A DNA stretch of 64,000 nucleotides from Vibrio pomeroyi. Its GTDB lineage: Bacteria > Pseudomonadota > Gammaproteobacteria > Enterobacterales > Vibrionaceae. A model generated the notes under the pieces. That model did not search any database, was not told where the DNA came from, and was given only the letters and a program-made list of their open reading frames with translations. The position numbers and the translations under genes were made by a program. The stretch lies in the NCBI GenBank assembly GCA_041879425.1, contig CP090855.1, forward strand, positions 620,001 through 684,000. Reading direction: 5' to 3'. Of this stretch, positions 52,136 through 60,516 are shown piece by piece. Position 1 is the first letter of the stretch. Each line of letters starts with the position of its first letter.

Positions 52136-53044
52136 CTATGGCACACCGTGACCTTTAGATGCAACCCATACGCGGTACCACTGCTCGCGAGTCAGTTCAA
52201 TTTTCAGTGAATCAACGGCAGTCTTCACACGTTCAATCTTACCTGAGCCAATAATCGCAATGGGATTAGATGGTAAACGGCGAACCCAAGCGTAAATCAC
52301 TTGATCAATGCTGTCTGCACCCACTTCTTGACGAATCGCTTCTAGCTCATCACGAACGCGAATCGCTTGTGCTGAATCGCCACTGAAGATGCTACCACCA
52401 CCGAGACAAGACCATGCCATTGGGCGAATACGGTTCATCTGCAGTTGATCTAGCGTGCCATCATGGGCAACTTCGAAGTTCAGTGGGTTAATTTCAACTT
52501 GGTTGGTTACTAATGGCTTACCAAGGCGAGATTGAAGCAATTCGAACTGACGCGGTGAAAAGTTAGAAACACCAAAGTGCTTAACTTTACCGACCTTATG
52601 CAGCTCTGCGAACGCTTCAGCTACTTCATCGGCGTCCATCAGTACATCTGGGCGGTGAATCAGCAATACGTCGATATCGTTAACACCTAAGCGCTCTAGT
52701 GAGTTATTTACTGATTGGTAAATATGGTGCGCGCTGGTGTCATAGTGATTGATCTTACGATCAGGAGTGTGGTCACCACACAAGTTGATATCGCACTTGG
52801 TGACGATTTGGATATCATCACGAAGGCTCGGCTCAAGCGCTAATGCTTCACCAAACAACTTTTCACATTGGTAGTTACCGTAGATATCCGCGTGATCAAC
52901 AGTTGTGATGCCAAGATCAATGTGCTGCTTAAGGAAAGTCAGACGTTGTTGCGGGGTCATGCCCCATTCAGCTGTACGCCAGTATCCTTGCACCAACTCA
53001 GAAAGTTCTGGGCCTTGTGGCGCTGTCGTTACTCTTGCAACCAT
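52136..53044 (-). CDS. Aldo/keto reductase, YdhF-like
   Basis: 302 residues from an ATG with AAAGGAG upstream. It begins TAPQGPELSELVQGYWRT, like the E. coli oxidoreductase YdhF. The catalytic tetrad is present: D and Y in TVDHADIYGNY, K in IVTKCDI and H in VLLIHRPD. The C-terminal PIAIIGSGKIERV binds the NADP phosphate. The substrate is unknown. It is only distantly related to the Tas-like enzyme at 38052. It is a single gene. Confidence 0.9.
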   Translation of the reverse strand: MVARVTTAPQGPELSELVQGYWRTAEWGMTPQQRLTFLKQHIDLGITTVDHADIYGNYQCEKLFGEALALEPSLRDDIQIVTKCDINLCGDHTPDRKINHYDTSAHHIYQSVNNSLERLGVNDIDVLLIHRPDVLMDADEVAEAFAELHKVGKVKHFGVSNFSPRQFELLQSRLGKPLVTNQVEINPLNFEVAHDGTLDQLQMNRIRPMAWSCLGGGSIFSGDSAQAIRVRDELEAIRQEVGADSIDQVIYAWVRRLPSNPIAIIGSGKIERVKTAVDSLKIELTREQWYRVWVASKGHGVP

Positions 53045-53276
53045 GGGTTGTCTCCTTTATCAATACTGAACGTATCCTAAGCTCGTTTTACCGAAGGCTC
53101 AACGTATAACAAATGGCAAAAGTAAACGCTTGCCAAAAATGTGAGAGCCACAGAAAAACGAACACTTAAATGAATAATAACTTGCTGTCTGCCCGTGAAC
53201 CGTTGTTCCAAAAGGCTTGTTCTCTCTAATGAACTACAAAATAATGAATTACGAAAGCATCTATAAATTTGAGCAA

Positions 53277-53864
53277 TTAAAAGCGATTTAGTTCAACCGT
53301 TAAGTTATCACCATCACTCTGTAACTGAATCCAAGGAGAAGACGAACTAGCAGATGATGAGTTAGGAACGTTCCATAAACTCACTTGATCGGATGAATGG
53401 TGTGGCGCATTAATAAATTCTACGAGCTGCTTATCTACCTCATCAAAACCAACGCCCTCACGTTTTGCGTGTTCGAGTTGAGAGATGACATCGAACTCAT
53501 CTGCCCCAATACGAATAGAACTCAGAGCAAAGCCATCTTGACGAAGGTAAGCCTGAAGCTTGGTGTAACTTAAGTTTGAATACGGCAAGCTTAAGCGAAC
53601 CACTTTAATACTTGATTCACCTAACTCCAGTTCAACGTAAACATCCAGATCGTAATATTTGGTTTGGTCACTGCACAGCAGAGTGCCTTCTATGTCACCA
53701 CAATCCATGAGATCGATATCGTTGATATAGTTTTGAGCACTTGGTTGATCTGAACTTGTGTTGAATACCGTTCGCAGCCACCAGCTTTCGGTTGCTTGTA
53801 CGGAGAATGCAATGGCATTCAAAACCAGTAACAAAGGTGAGATTAAGACAGGAAAAGTTCTCAT
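53277..53864 (-). CDS. Exported hypothetical protein
   Basis: 195 residues. A signal peptide covers about 1-24 (FPVLISPLLLVLNAIAFSVQA). The mature part begins TESWWLRTVFNTSSDQ and contains LMDCGDIEGTLLCSDQTKYYD, where two Cys may form a disulfide, then beta strands and a serine-rich linker (SSSASSSS) near the end. No family recognised. It is probably periplasmic. It lies downstream of the secretion-operon terminator and therefore belongs to a separate transcript. Confidence 0.55.
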   Translation of the reverse strand: MRTFPVLISPLLLVLNAIAFSVQATESWWLRTVFNTSSDQPSAQNYINDIDLMDCGDIEGTLLCSDQTKYYDLDVYVELELGESSIKVVRLSLPYSNLSYTKLQAYLRQDGFALSSIRIGADEFDVISQLEHAKREGVGFDEVDKQLVEFINAPHHSSDQVSLWNVPNSSSASSSSPWIQLQSDGDNLTVELNRF

Positions 53865-53949
53865 TAATTGTGCTTATTTCGTGCGGCATGAAGCGTTCAT
53901 TATACGCGACCAATCAACAAACAAACGCCTGACCGACAAATTTTAAGCG

Positions 53950-53974
53950 AAAAAAAACGGGCATACATGCCCGC
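53950..53974 (-). terminator. Terminator of the adhesin/type I secretion operon
   Basis: Read on the minus strand: CGGGCAT, a 2-nt loop plus closing pairs, ATGCCCG, then T8. It is about 100 bp beyond the last gene of the operon. No comparable hairpin was noticed inside the operon. Confidence 0.88.
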
Positions 53975-54075
53975 TAGATAAATTCTATCGCCGAATAACG
54001 TAATCCGTCACGTTGAGAACCATTACGGAACTAACAATACCATTCCGATGATTCACATACAATACATCATACCAA

Positions 54076-55020
54076 TTATTTGTAGCCACCTTCTATTGCT
54101 GGCTCTTCAAGCGATAGCCTTACTTTATTACGTTGAATGGCTTCTGGCGGCAAACTGATGAAACCGTATTGATTCAACACGCTTTGATGTTCTTCCGACA
54201 AAGTAAGCCCAACAAAGAACTTCTCTTGCTCAGTAAACCCTTTACGATGCGCTGGAATATTCAGGTACATATAATAGACCGTGGCTAGTGGATAACGACC
54301 AGAGAGGATCGTCTCTTTGTTTAAGTCGTAGTTCACCCCTAGATTATCAACGACGCTCAGCCATTTCACATCTGAGATTTGATCTGAGTAGACGGTGTAA
54401 CCAATCGCGGCATCTTCGTCTTCAATCTTGTTAATCAGATCAGGCAAATCCGCTAGGAATTGAGTATGGGCATATTCTCCCTCCGTTCCACACTCGACCC
54501 AACTTGAAAAGGTAGTATGCCCCTTCAGGTTATGATCAATGGCGAAGGGCAGCATATGAGTATCTAGGCTTTCACCATTACGGATATCACTGCTTGGTGA
54601 CCATTTGGGATGTTTAGGGTCGTTAGAGCAACCAAACACATCGATAAGTTCAGCGACACTGATGGATGTTGCAGGGTTATTCTCATTCGCTAGAATCGCA
54701 ATCACGTCAGCGGTAAACATCAGCTCTGTCGGCCTATAGCCGTAGCGCATGTCGAACCTAGCCATCTCTTTGTCAGTCCACTTTTTGGAAGTAATACCAA
54801 CACGTGAGCGTTGCATGATCATCTGCTCTGGGACGCTGTCACTCAGCAAGATCTCTAGGTCGATCTCTTGGCTCTTAAGTAAGTCTTCAACAAGGCCTTG
54901 CATATTCGGCTCAATCGCGACCAAACCAATTTCACTGGTATCATTCGCGAACGTCGATGCCGAGAACAACATAGGTACAGCAGCAAGCAGTAAGCCGGAT
55001 TTATTAGATAGACGTTTCAT
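54076..55020 (-). CDS. PstS-like periplasmic binding protein in a secretion operon
   Basis: 314 residues. A signal peptide covers about 1-25. The fold resembles PstS-type proteins: TADVIAILANENNPATSISVAELIDVF, EDEDAAIGYTVYSDQI and YPLATVYYMYLNIP. The GST and SGT-type phosphate loops of true PstS proteins are not seen (compare SGSTSV in the protein at 27381). Two Cys (DVFGC and VECG) may form a disulfide. The ATG shares its A with the stop of the OmpA-like gene and has GTAGGAGG upstream, so it is the last gene of the adhesin/type I secretion operon. It may sense or bind another ligand. Confidence 0.75.
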   Translation of the reverse strand: MKRLSNKSGLLLAAVPMLFSASTFANDTSEIGLVAIEPNMQGLVEDLLKSQEIDLEILLSDSVPEQMIMQRSRVGITSKKWTDKEMARFDMRYGYRPTELMFTADVIAILANENNPATSISVAELIDVFGCSNDPKHPKWSPSSDIRNGESLDTHMLPFAIDHNLKGHTTFSSWVECGTEGEYAHTQFLADLPDLINKIEDEDAAIGYTVYSDQISDVKWLSVVDNLGVNYDLNKETILSGRYPLATVYYMYLNIPAHRKGFTEQEKFFVGLTLSEEHQSVLNQYGFISLPPEAIQRNKVRLSLEEPAIEGGYK

Positions 55021-55658
55021 TACTGGCCTCCTACTGGGTCAATCGATGTCTTAGATTCAACATCGCTGTTACTGTCGAGTTGCATCTCTGAAGTGAAGAT
55101 ATTCCAAGATGGGTTCACTTCCATGCTCTCTGTTTTTAATACTGCAATAGTCCTGCGCTTACGCTTATGAAGATGCTGAGTTAAGCTGGTTATCTGAGTA
55201 AATTCTTGTTCGAAAATTCGCTCACCATCGATGCCTCTGTCGATCAACGCATCTCGAATCACACCAGTCCTTTTCTTCGCCAGTGCCTTGTTATAAGTGT
55301 TTGTACCCTCTGAACTGGTATCGCCAACTAAAGTCACCGATGCATCTGGCTGTTCACCCAGTAAACGAACAAGTTCATTGAGTACCGCAGTATGTTCAGG
55401 TTTAAGGTCATACTTATCGAAATCAAATGCCACGCTTAACACTTCAACATCTTCGACGATTTTCCAATTGGCACAACCTTTAATGTCTACCGTCACACCT
55501 TCTGGAGTATCGGCACAAAGATCGCGTTGGTTAATCACGCCATCACGGTCATCATCCGCTAGATCATCAATTTGATGGCGAGTCATTGTCGTGTCGGGCG
55601 TTTCTGCACAACCCATTAGCAAGATAGAACTAAGTAGCGCTAGTTTAAAATATCTCAT
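55020..55658 (-). CDS. OmpA-family lipoprotein linked to type I secretion
   Basis: 212 residues from the ATG at 55658, which overlaps the TolC-like stop codon (TAATG) and has GGGGAGA upstream. The lipoprotein signal ends in LLMGC. A thrombospondin type 3-like calcium motif follows (DDDRDGVINQRDLC), and then the OmpA peptidoglycan-binding domain (FDFDKYDLKPEH, VTLVGDTSSEG, LAKKRTGVI). It is expected to tether the outer membrane to peptidoglycan. Operon membership is clear from the overlaps on both sides. Confidence 0.87.
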   Translation of the reverse strand: MRYFKLALLSSILLMGCAETPDTTMTRHQIDDLADDDRDGVINQRDLCADTPEGVTVDIKGCANWKIVEDVEVLSVAFDFDKYDLKPEHTAVLNELVRLLGEQPDASVTLVGDTSSEGTNTYNKALAKKRTGVIRDALIDRGIDGERIFEQEFTQITSLTQHLHKRKRRTIAVLKTESMEVNPSWNIFTSEMQLDSNSDVESKTSIDPVGGQ

Positions 55659-56971
55659 TACTTGTTCTCCCCTTGCCACTCTTCTGGATGTTCAACCCTT
55701 AACGCGTAGGTCAACATGCCCATCGCGTTCAGTACGCGGTATGCCGCTAACGTTTGATCATATTCTGTGCTGATGAAGTTTCTTCGAGCCAAGAACACTT
55801 CCACTTTTGCATCCAACACATCTAATAGACTTCGTCTGCCTACATTGAATTGTTGGATGTAACCCAGTTCTGCAATTTTGGCCGCATCTACGTTCTGTTG
55901 AAGTAGAGACTTTTGTTGTTCAAGCATCTTGTAGGCGTTCCAAGCAAGCTGGGTACCCTCTTTCACTTCACGCTCGGTTCTCACGCGAATTGCTCTTGCC
56001 TCTTCGACACGCCACGCTGACGATTCCACTCGAGAGTCGGTAGAGAAGCCGTTAAACAGATCATAATCCATGGTCAGCATGATTCTCGCGTCTTCATCAA
56101 CACCGCCCGGAGGGTTAGACACGTTGTCATTTTTGTTGGCATGAAGTTCCAGTTTTACTTCTGGATAGTAATCGCCTTTCTCTCTACGCATCTCTTTACG
56201 AGCAGCATCGATATCAAGCAAAGAGGCTTTGATTTCTGGGTGATTCTCGACAGCTTGTTCAAGTGCGACCTGTGCTGAACTTGGTAATAGAGCGTAGTCA
56301 AAACGGGGATAAACCAAGTTCACAGCAGGCTTGCCCACTAAACGTAGATACTGAGTTTGCAAATCAAACAGGTTATTTTGAGCGGCAATTAATGAAGATT
56401 GCGCTGTCGCAACACGAGCAGAGATTTGAGCCAAATCTGAGTTACTGCTCAAACCTTTGCTCTTTTTATCTTGGATATCTTGATAGATCTCTTGGTGCTC
56501 TTTTACGTTACGCTTAGACAGTTCAAGCAGCGTCTCTGCTTTTAGAATATCGAGGTAGTTTCTCACCACATCTAACGATACATTTTCAGCACGTGAAATT
56601 AGGGTTAAACGCTCTGCTTCAGCTTCGAACGTGAGTCGGTCGACGTTCGAAGTCGTTTTAAAACCATCGAACAATAGTTGGGAGACTTTTACACCGATTT
56701 CAGTTCGCGTTAAACCACGGTCATCGGTGTCGAGTTTGCTACCACTGTTGTAGCGCGTCTCTTCATAACCTGCAGCCGCGTACAAATTGACTTGCGGCAT
56801 ATACAAGCCGCCTGCAGCGTCACCGTCTCTTATCACCGATTGGTATCGGGAGTACTGCGCCAATATCTCTGGGCTATAGTCTATGGCAAAGGCCACGGAC
56901 TCTTCCAATGAGGCTGCTTGAGACAGCCCGCTCATCAGTAAGCAAGAAGAGAGTAAGAATTTTGAATGCAT
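55658..56971 (-). CDS. TolC-family outer-membrane channel of the type I secretion system
   Basis: 437 residues. A signal peptide covers about 1-19. The TolC repeat structure is visible: SLEESVAFAIDYSPEILAQYSRYQS in the first half and the second repeat LPSSAQVALEQAVENHPEIKAS near 215-235. The family end LLDVLDAKVEVFLARRNFISTEYDQTLAAYRVLNAMG is intact. It forms the trans-periplasmic exit duct (LapE-like). AAGGAAG precedes the ATG. It lies 34 bp after the membrane-fusion gene. Confidence 0.9.
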   Translation of the reverse strand: MHSKFLLSSCLLMSGLSQAASLEESVAFAIDYSPEILAQYSRYQSVIRDGDAAGGLYMPQVNLYAAAGYEETRYNSGSKLDTDDRGLTRTEIGVKVSQLLFDGFKTTSNVDRLTFEAEAERLTLISRAENVSLDVVRNYLDILKAETLLELSKRNVKEHQEIYQDIQDKKSKGLSSNSDLAQISARVATAQSSLIAAQNNLFDLQTQYLRLVGKPAVNLVYPRFDYALLPSSAQVALEQAVENHPEIKASLLDIDAARKEMRREKGDYYPEVKLELHANKNDNVSNPPGGVDEDARIMLTMDYDLFNGFSTDSRVESSAWRVEEARAIRVRTEREVKEGTQLAWNAYKMLEQQKSLLQQNVDAAKIAELGYIQQFNVGRRSLLDVLDAKVEVFLARRNFISTEYDQTLAAYRVLNAMGMLTYALRVEHPEEWQGENK

Positions 56972-57005
56972 TACACTTCCTTTTATATTTATGCTTTAAC
57001 CCACT

Positions 57006-58331
57006 TCATCGTTCGCGAAGTGAGTTTTCCTTAGCTCGTAAAATAGGTTTTAACCAATAACTCAATACTGTTTTTTCGCCGGTCAAGATATCAACCGCGA
57101 CTTGCATCCCTGGGATAATGCTAAAGGCAGAGTTTTGTTGCTGGTCTTCGTTTAGCTGAATATGGGCTCGGTAATAGGCGTTGCCATCTTCTGTTTGCAG
57201 AGCATCGGCACTGACATAAGTCACTTCGCCTTTGAGCCCGCCATAAATGACAAAATCATAAGCAGTGAATTTAATCGTGGCGCCCAAACCTTTATGCACG
57301 AAGGCAATATCCTGAGGCGAGATTCTGGCTTCCACAATCAACTGACTGTTCGACGGAATTAGCTCAATAATCGGCTCACCCGGCCTTACTACACCGCCAA
57401 TAGTACGTACAAATATCTCTTTCACCGTGCCATCGACAGGCGCTAAGATTTCAGTTCGTTTCAACTGGTCGGCAATCGCCTGTTGGCTTTCGTTCAATTG
57501 CGCGATTTTACTGGCCACTTCATTCAATTGACCTTGTACCTTGGCACGAAAATCGAGTGCGATGCTGCGATGATCCGCTATCGATTCTGAGTAGGCGGCT
57601 ATCTGTTTTTGAGCCGCTACTTTTGAACTGGCAATATCACCTTTAAGCTTCACCACATCACGATTAAGCTTCAGCAGTTCAACCTCAGCAACCGCGCCGC
57701 TCGCGACCACATCTTTGAGCATGTTGCGCTCACGAATAACGATATCGAGACTACTTTCTAGAGTCTGGATATTATTCAGCGTATCGACACGCGCTTGGTC
57801 TTGTTGCTCAATGCGAAGTGCCGCCTCTTCAAGCTCAGATTTCAACTGACCTAAACGCTCTCGGTAGTTCGCTTTTGCGTTCATTAACGCGGGATGACTT
57901 GATACATCAACAGCGATATCTTGTGGCACCAAGACCACTCGCTCATACCACTCATTCGCATCGTTATTTAAAACAACCGTCGACAGTTCAGCTTTCAACC
58001 TTAATTGTTGAGCCAGTAATGTATCCGCTTGTTGAGCCGACTCTAAAAAAGCCGCTTTAAAACGCGTGTCTTCCAGCTTAGCCAGAGGCTGGCCTTTCAC
58101 GACAGATTGACCTTGTCGCACCATGATCTCTTGAACTAAGCCGCCTTCTAAGCTCTGAATGGTTTGAACTGAAAGGCTAGGCACAACTTTGCCTTCACCG
58201 ATCACGACTTCTTCTAGTGTTGCCCATGTCGCCCAACCGATGATAGACACAATCAATAGCGCACTTAACCAGATCAGCTTGCGAGAGCGAAACGCCAAAT
58301 GATTGTTGGTCCATTGAATATCATTACTCAT
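57006..58331 (-). CDS. Type I secretion membrane-fusion protein (HlyD/LapC-like)
   Basis: 441 residues. One transmembrane helix at about 17-35 (LIWLSALLIVSIIGWATWA), then a lipoyl half (GKVVPSLSVQTIQSLEGGLVQEIMV), a long coiled coil (about 95-285) and a returning barrel with EILAPVDGTVKEIFV and the C-terminal PGMQVAVDILTGEKTVLSYWL typical of HlyD. It links the ABC transporter to the TolC-like duct. Its ATG overlaps the ABC stop by 8 bases, so translation is coupled. Confidence 0.92.
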   Translation of the reverse strand: MSNDIQWTNNHLAFRSRKLIWLSALLIVSIIGWATWATLEEVVIGEGKVVPSLSVQTIQSLEGGLVQEIMVRQGQSVVKGQPLAKLEDTRFKAAFLESAQQADTLLAQQLRLKAELSTVVLNNDANEWYERVVLVPQDIAVDVSSHPALMNAKANYRERLGQLKSELEEAALRIEQQDQARVDTLNNIQTLESSLDIVIRERNMLKDVVASGAVAEVELLKLNRDVVKLKGDIASSKVAAQKQIAAYSESIADHRSIALDFRAKVQGQLNEVASKIAQLNESQQAIADQLKRTEILAPVDGTVKEIFVRTIGGVVRPGEPIIELIPSNSQLIVEARISPQDIAFVHKGLGATIKFTAYDFVIYGGLKGEVTYVSADALQTEDGNAYYRAHIQLNEDQQQNSAFSIIPGMQVAVDILTGEKTVLSYWLKPILRAKENSLRER

Positions 58332-60483
58332 GACGACCTCCCTTCACCACTGAAACCGTCTTAAAACGACTTGTTCCTTTCGGAGCGCTTTTCTTTTGTA
58401 GAGAGAGGATATCTTTTGGCTCACCCTCAGCCACGATCTGACCTTTATCCAACACAATCACTCGATCACACATCATCAAGAACGAAGATTTGTGCGAACT
58501 GATCAGCATGGACGTTTCTCTCGGCATGCTCTGTAGTGCATTGAAGAACTGTATCTCAGCTTGATTATCAAGTGCGCTGGTCGGCTCATCCATGATCAAT
58601 AGCTTTGGACAACGATAAAGCGCCCTTGCGATAGCCACAGCTTGGCGTTGGCCTCCAGAAAGCAAGCGGCCACCTTCACCAACTGGCGTTTCTAAGCCAT
58701 TGCTTAAGCGCCCCATATAGCCATTCAAACCCGACTGCTGTAGTGCTTGTCTTAGCTTCTCTTCATCAACATTAGTCGCTCCAAGCGTGACATTGTCGTA
58801 AACACTGCCGAAGATAAGGTTGGTGGTTTGTCCTACCCAGCCCATGCCACTGCGTAGCACACTGGTTGGCCATAATTGTCCATCGATTTCTTGATAGAAA
58901 GCTTGGCCTGTTGTGGGTAAATACTGACGAGCAACAATCGATAGTAGGGTTGTTTTGCCCGCGCCTGCCGCGCCCACAAGGCCAACGCGTTCACCCGGTT
59001 TTATCTCAAGAGAGATTTCCTTTAACGCAGGGCTTTGAGTTTCTGGATAGGTAAACGTGACTTCATCCAACCTAACCCCGCCATCAAAGTCACCCTTATC
59101 GATCACTTGGTGTTTAGACTCTTCTTGAGGTAGCTCCATGATTTGATTCAGGCCTTCGACGGCCGATCGTGTTTGCTGGAATCTCAGCATTAAAAGAGAA
59201 AGTTGGTTCACCGAGCTTGCAGCGCGTCCACTCAACATCACCACAGCTATCAAGCCACCCATGCTCAATAGACCTTCAGAGATCTGATAAACACCGAAGA
59301 TGATCAGCGTGATAGTAACGATCTGCTGACTCGACTGGATGGAGTGCGTCACGATATTCGAATAGTGGCGAGATTGAGTCTGCCATTGAGAGAGCGATGA
59401 AATAGTCTGTTCCCAACGCTTTTGAGTAATACCTTCAGCGTTATTTTGTTTGATGTCCGGAAGGGTTGTTAAACAATCAAACAGCTGCGCTTGTCTTTGT
59501 GTTGATAAACGTGCGGTTTCATCGAATGTTTTCTCGACTTTGCCTTTCATCGCTATGCTCAACACAATCAATACCAACATGATTGCAACTGGGATGAACA
59601 TCATTGCGCCCCCAAGCCAACCGATCAGGAAAAGGAACAACAAGGTGAATGGTAAGTCGACTAACGTGACCAAAGATATGGAAGTGAAGAAATCTTTAAC
59701 GCTATCGAAATCTTGAAGCTGCCTGGCAAATGCACCTACTGATTGAGGTCGATTTTCCAACTTCATACCGAGTACTTTAGAGAACAGTTGAGAAGACAAC
59801 TTGTTATCAATATAGCGCCCAGCCATGTCAGTAACAGAGCTTCGTGAGCTTCTCAACACCCAATCAAAGATCACAACAATACCAACGCCTGCCGCCAACA
59901 CCCACAACGTATTAAACGCCTGATTTGGTACCACACGGTCGTACACGTTCATGGTAAACAGAGGTACAACTAACGCGAGTAAGTTGATCAAGAATGAAGC
60001 GATAAACAGGTCTCGATACCAAGGCTTCACTTCTTTGACGACACGCCATAACCAACGAGTATTGGATTTACTGTCACTGCGTTCATGGGATTGTACACGG
60101 GCATCATCAAGCGCTTGAGCACTTACTTGCCACACATACGGTTCCACTTGAGTAACCAAGTCTTTTAAGAGGGTTTGTTGGCTTGAATTGGTTTCGCAAT
60201 CCAATACATGAAAGTCGCCACCGGAACTTTGGGTTACGATAAGAGGAGTCCCTGTCGCAGAATTAACGGCAACAACAGGGAACTGACATTGAGTCAGTAA
60301 TTCTTTTTTAACGTGGCTCAGCGTTAACCCCGATTTCTCAATCGCTCTTGGAAAAAGGGATTCATTGAGCCGGCCTTCATCTAAAGGTAGGCCAGACACT
60401 ATTTTGGAAGGGTGGCTGCGAACATTAAAATGCTCACACAACCACTCAACACAACCTAGCCAGCTGTCTTTTTGTTCTACCAA
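58324..60483 (-). CDS. Type I secretion ABC transporter with degenerate C39-like domain (LapB/LssB-like)
   Basis: 719 residues. An N-terminal C39-like domain (about 1-135) lacks the catalytic Gln/Cys pattern, as in exporters that only dock their substrate. A six-helix ABC transmembrane region (about 160-430) follows. The ATPase has Walker A GAAGAGKTT near 512, signature LSGGQRQ near 615, Walker B LLIMDEP and H-loop ISSHKS. It exports the adhesin encoded 33 bp upstream. The start codon is TTG, supported by AAGGAAG six bases before. Confidence 0.93.
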   Translation of the reverse strand: MVEQKDSWLGCVEWLCEHFNVRSHPSKIVSGLPLDEGRLNESLFPRAIEKSGLTLSHVKKELLTQCQFPVVAVNSATGTPLIVTQSSGGDFHVLDCETNSSQQTLLKDLVTQVEPYVWQVSAQALDDARVQSHERSDSKSNTRWLWRVVKEVKPWYRDLFIASFLINLLALVVPLFTMNVYDRVVPNQAFNTLWVLAAGVGIVVIFDWVLRSSRSSVTDMAGRYIDNKLSSQLFSKVLGMKLENRPQSVGAFARQLQDFDSVKDFFTSISLVTLVDLPFTLLFLFLIGWLGGAMMFIPVAIMLVLIVLSIAMKGKVEKTFDETARLSTQRQAQLFDCLTTLPDIKQNNAEGITQKRWEQTISSLSQWQTQSRHYSNIVTHSIQSSQQIVTITLIIFGVYQISEGLLSMGGLIAVVMLSGRAASSVNQLSLLMLRFQQTRSAVEGLNQIMELPQEESKHQVIDKGDFDGGVRLDEVTFTYPETQSPALKEISLEIKPGERVGLVGAAGAGKTTLLSIVARQYLPTTGQAFYQEIDGQLWPTSVLRSGMGWVGQTTNLIFGSVYDNVTLGATNVDEEKLRQALQQSGLNGYMGRLSNGLETPVGEGGRLLSGGQRQAVAIARALYRCPKLLIMDEPTSALDNQAEIQFFNALQSMPRETSMLISSHKSSFLMMCDRVIVLDKGQIVAEGEPKDILSLQKKSAPKGTSRFKTVSVVKGGRHE

Positions 60484-60516
60484 TCTAAACTTCCTTTTAT
60501 AGACTGTACATCTAAC

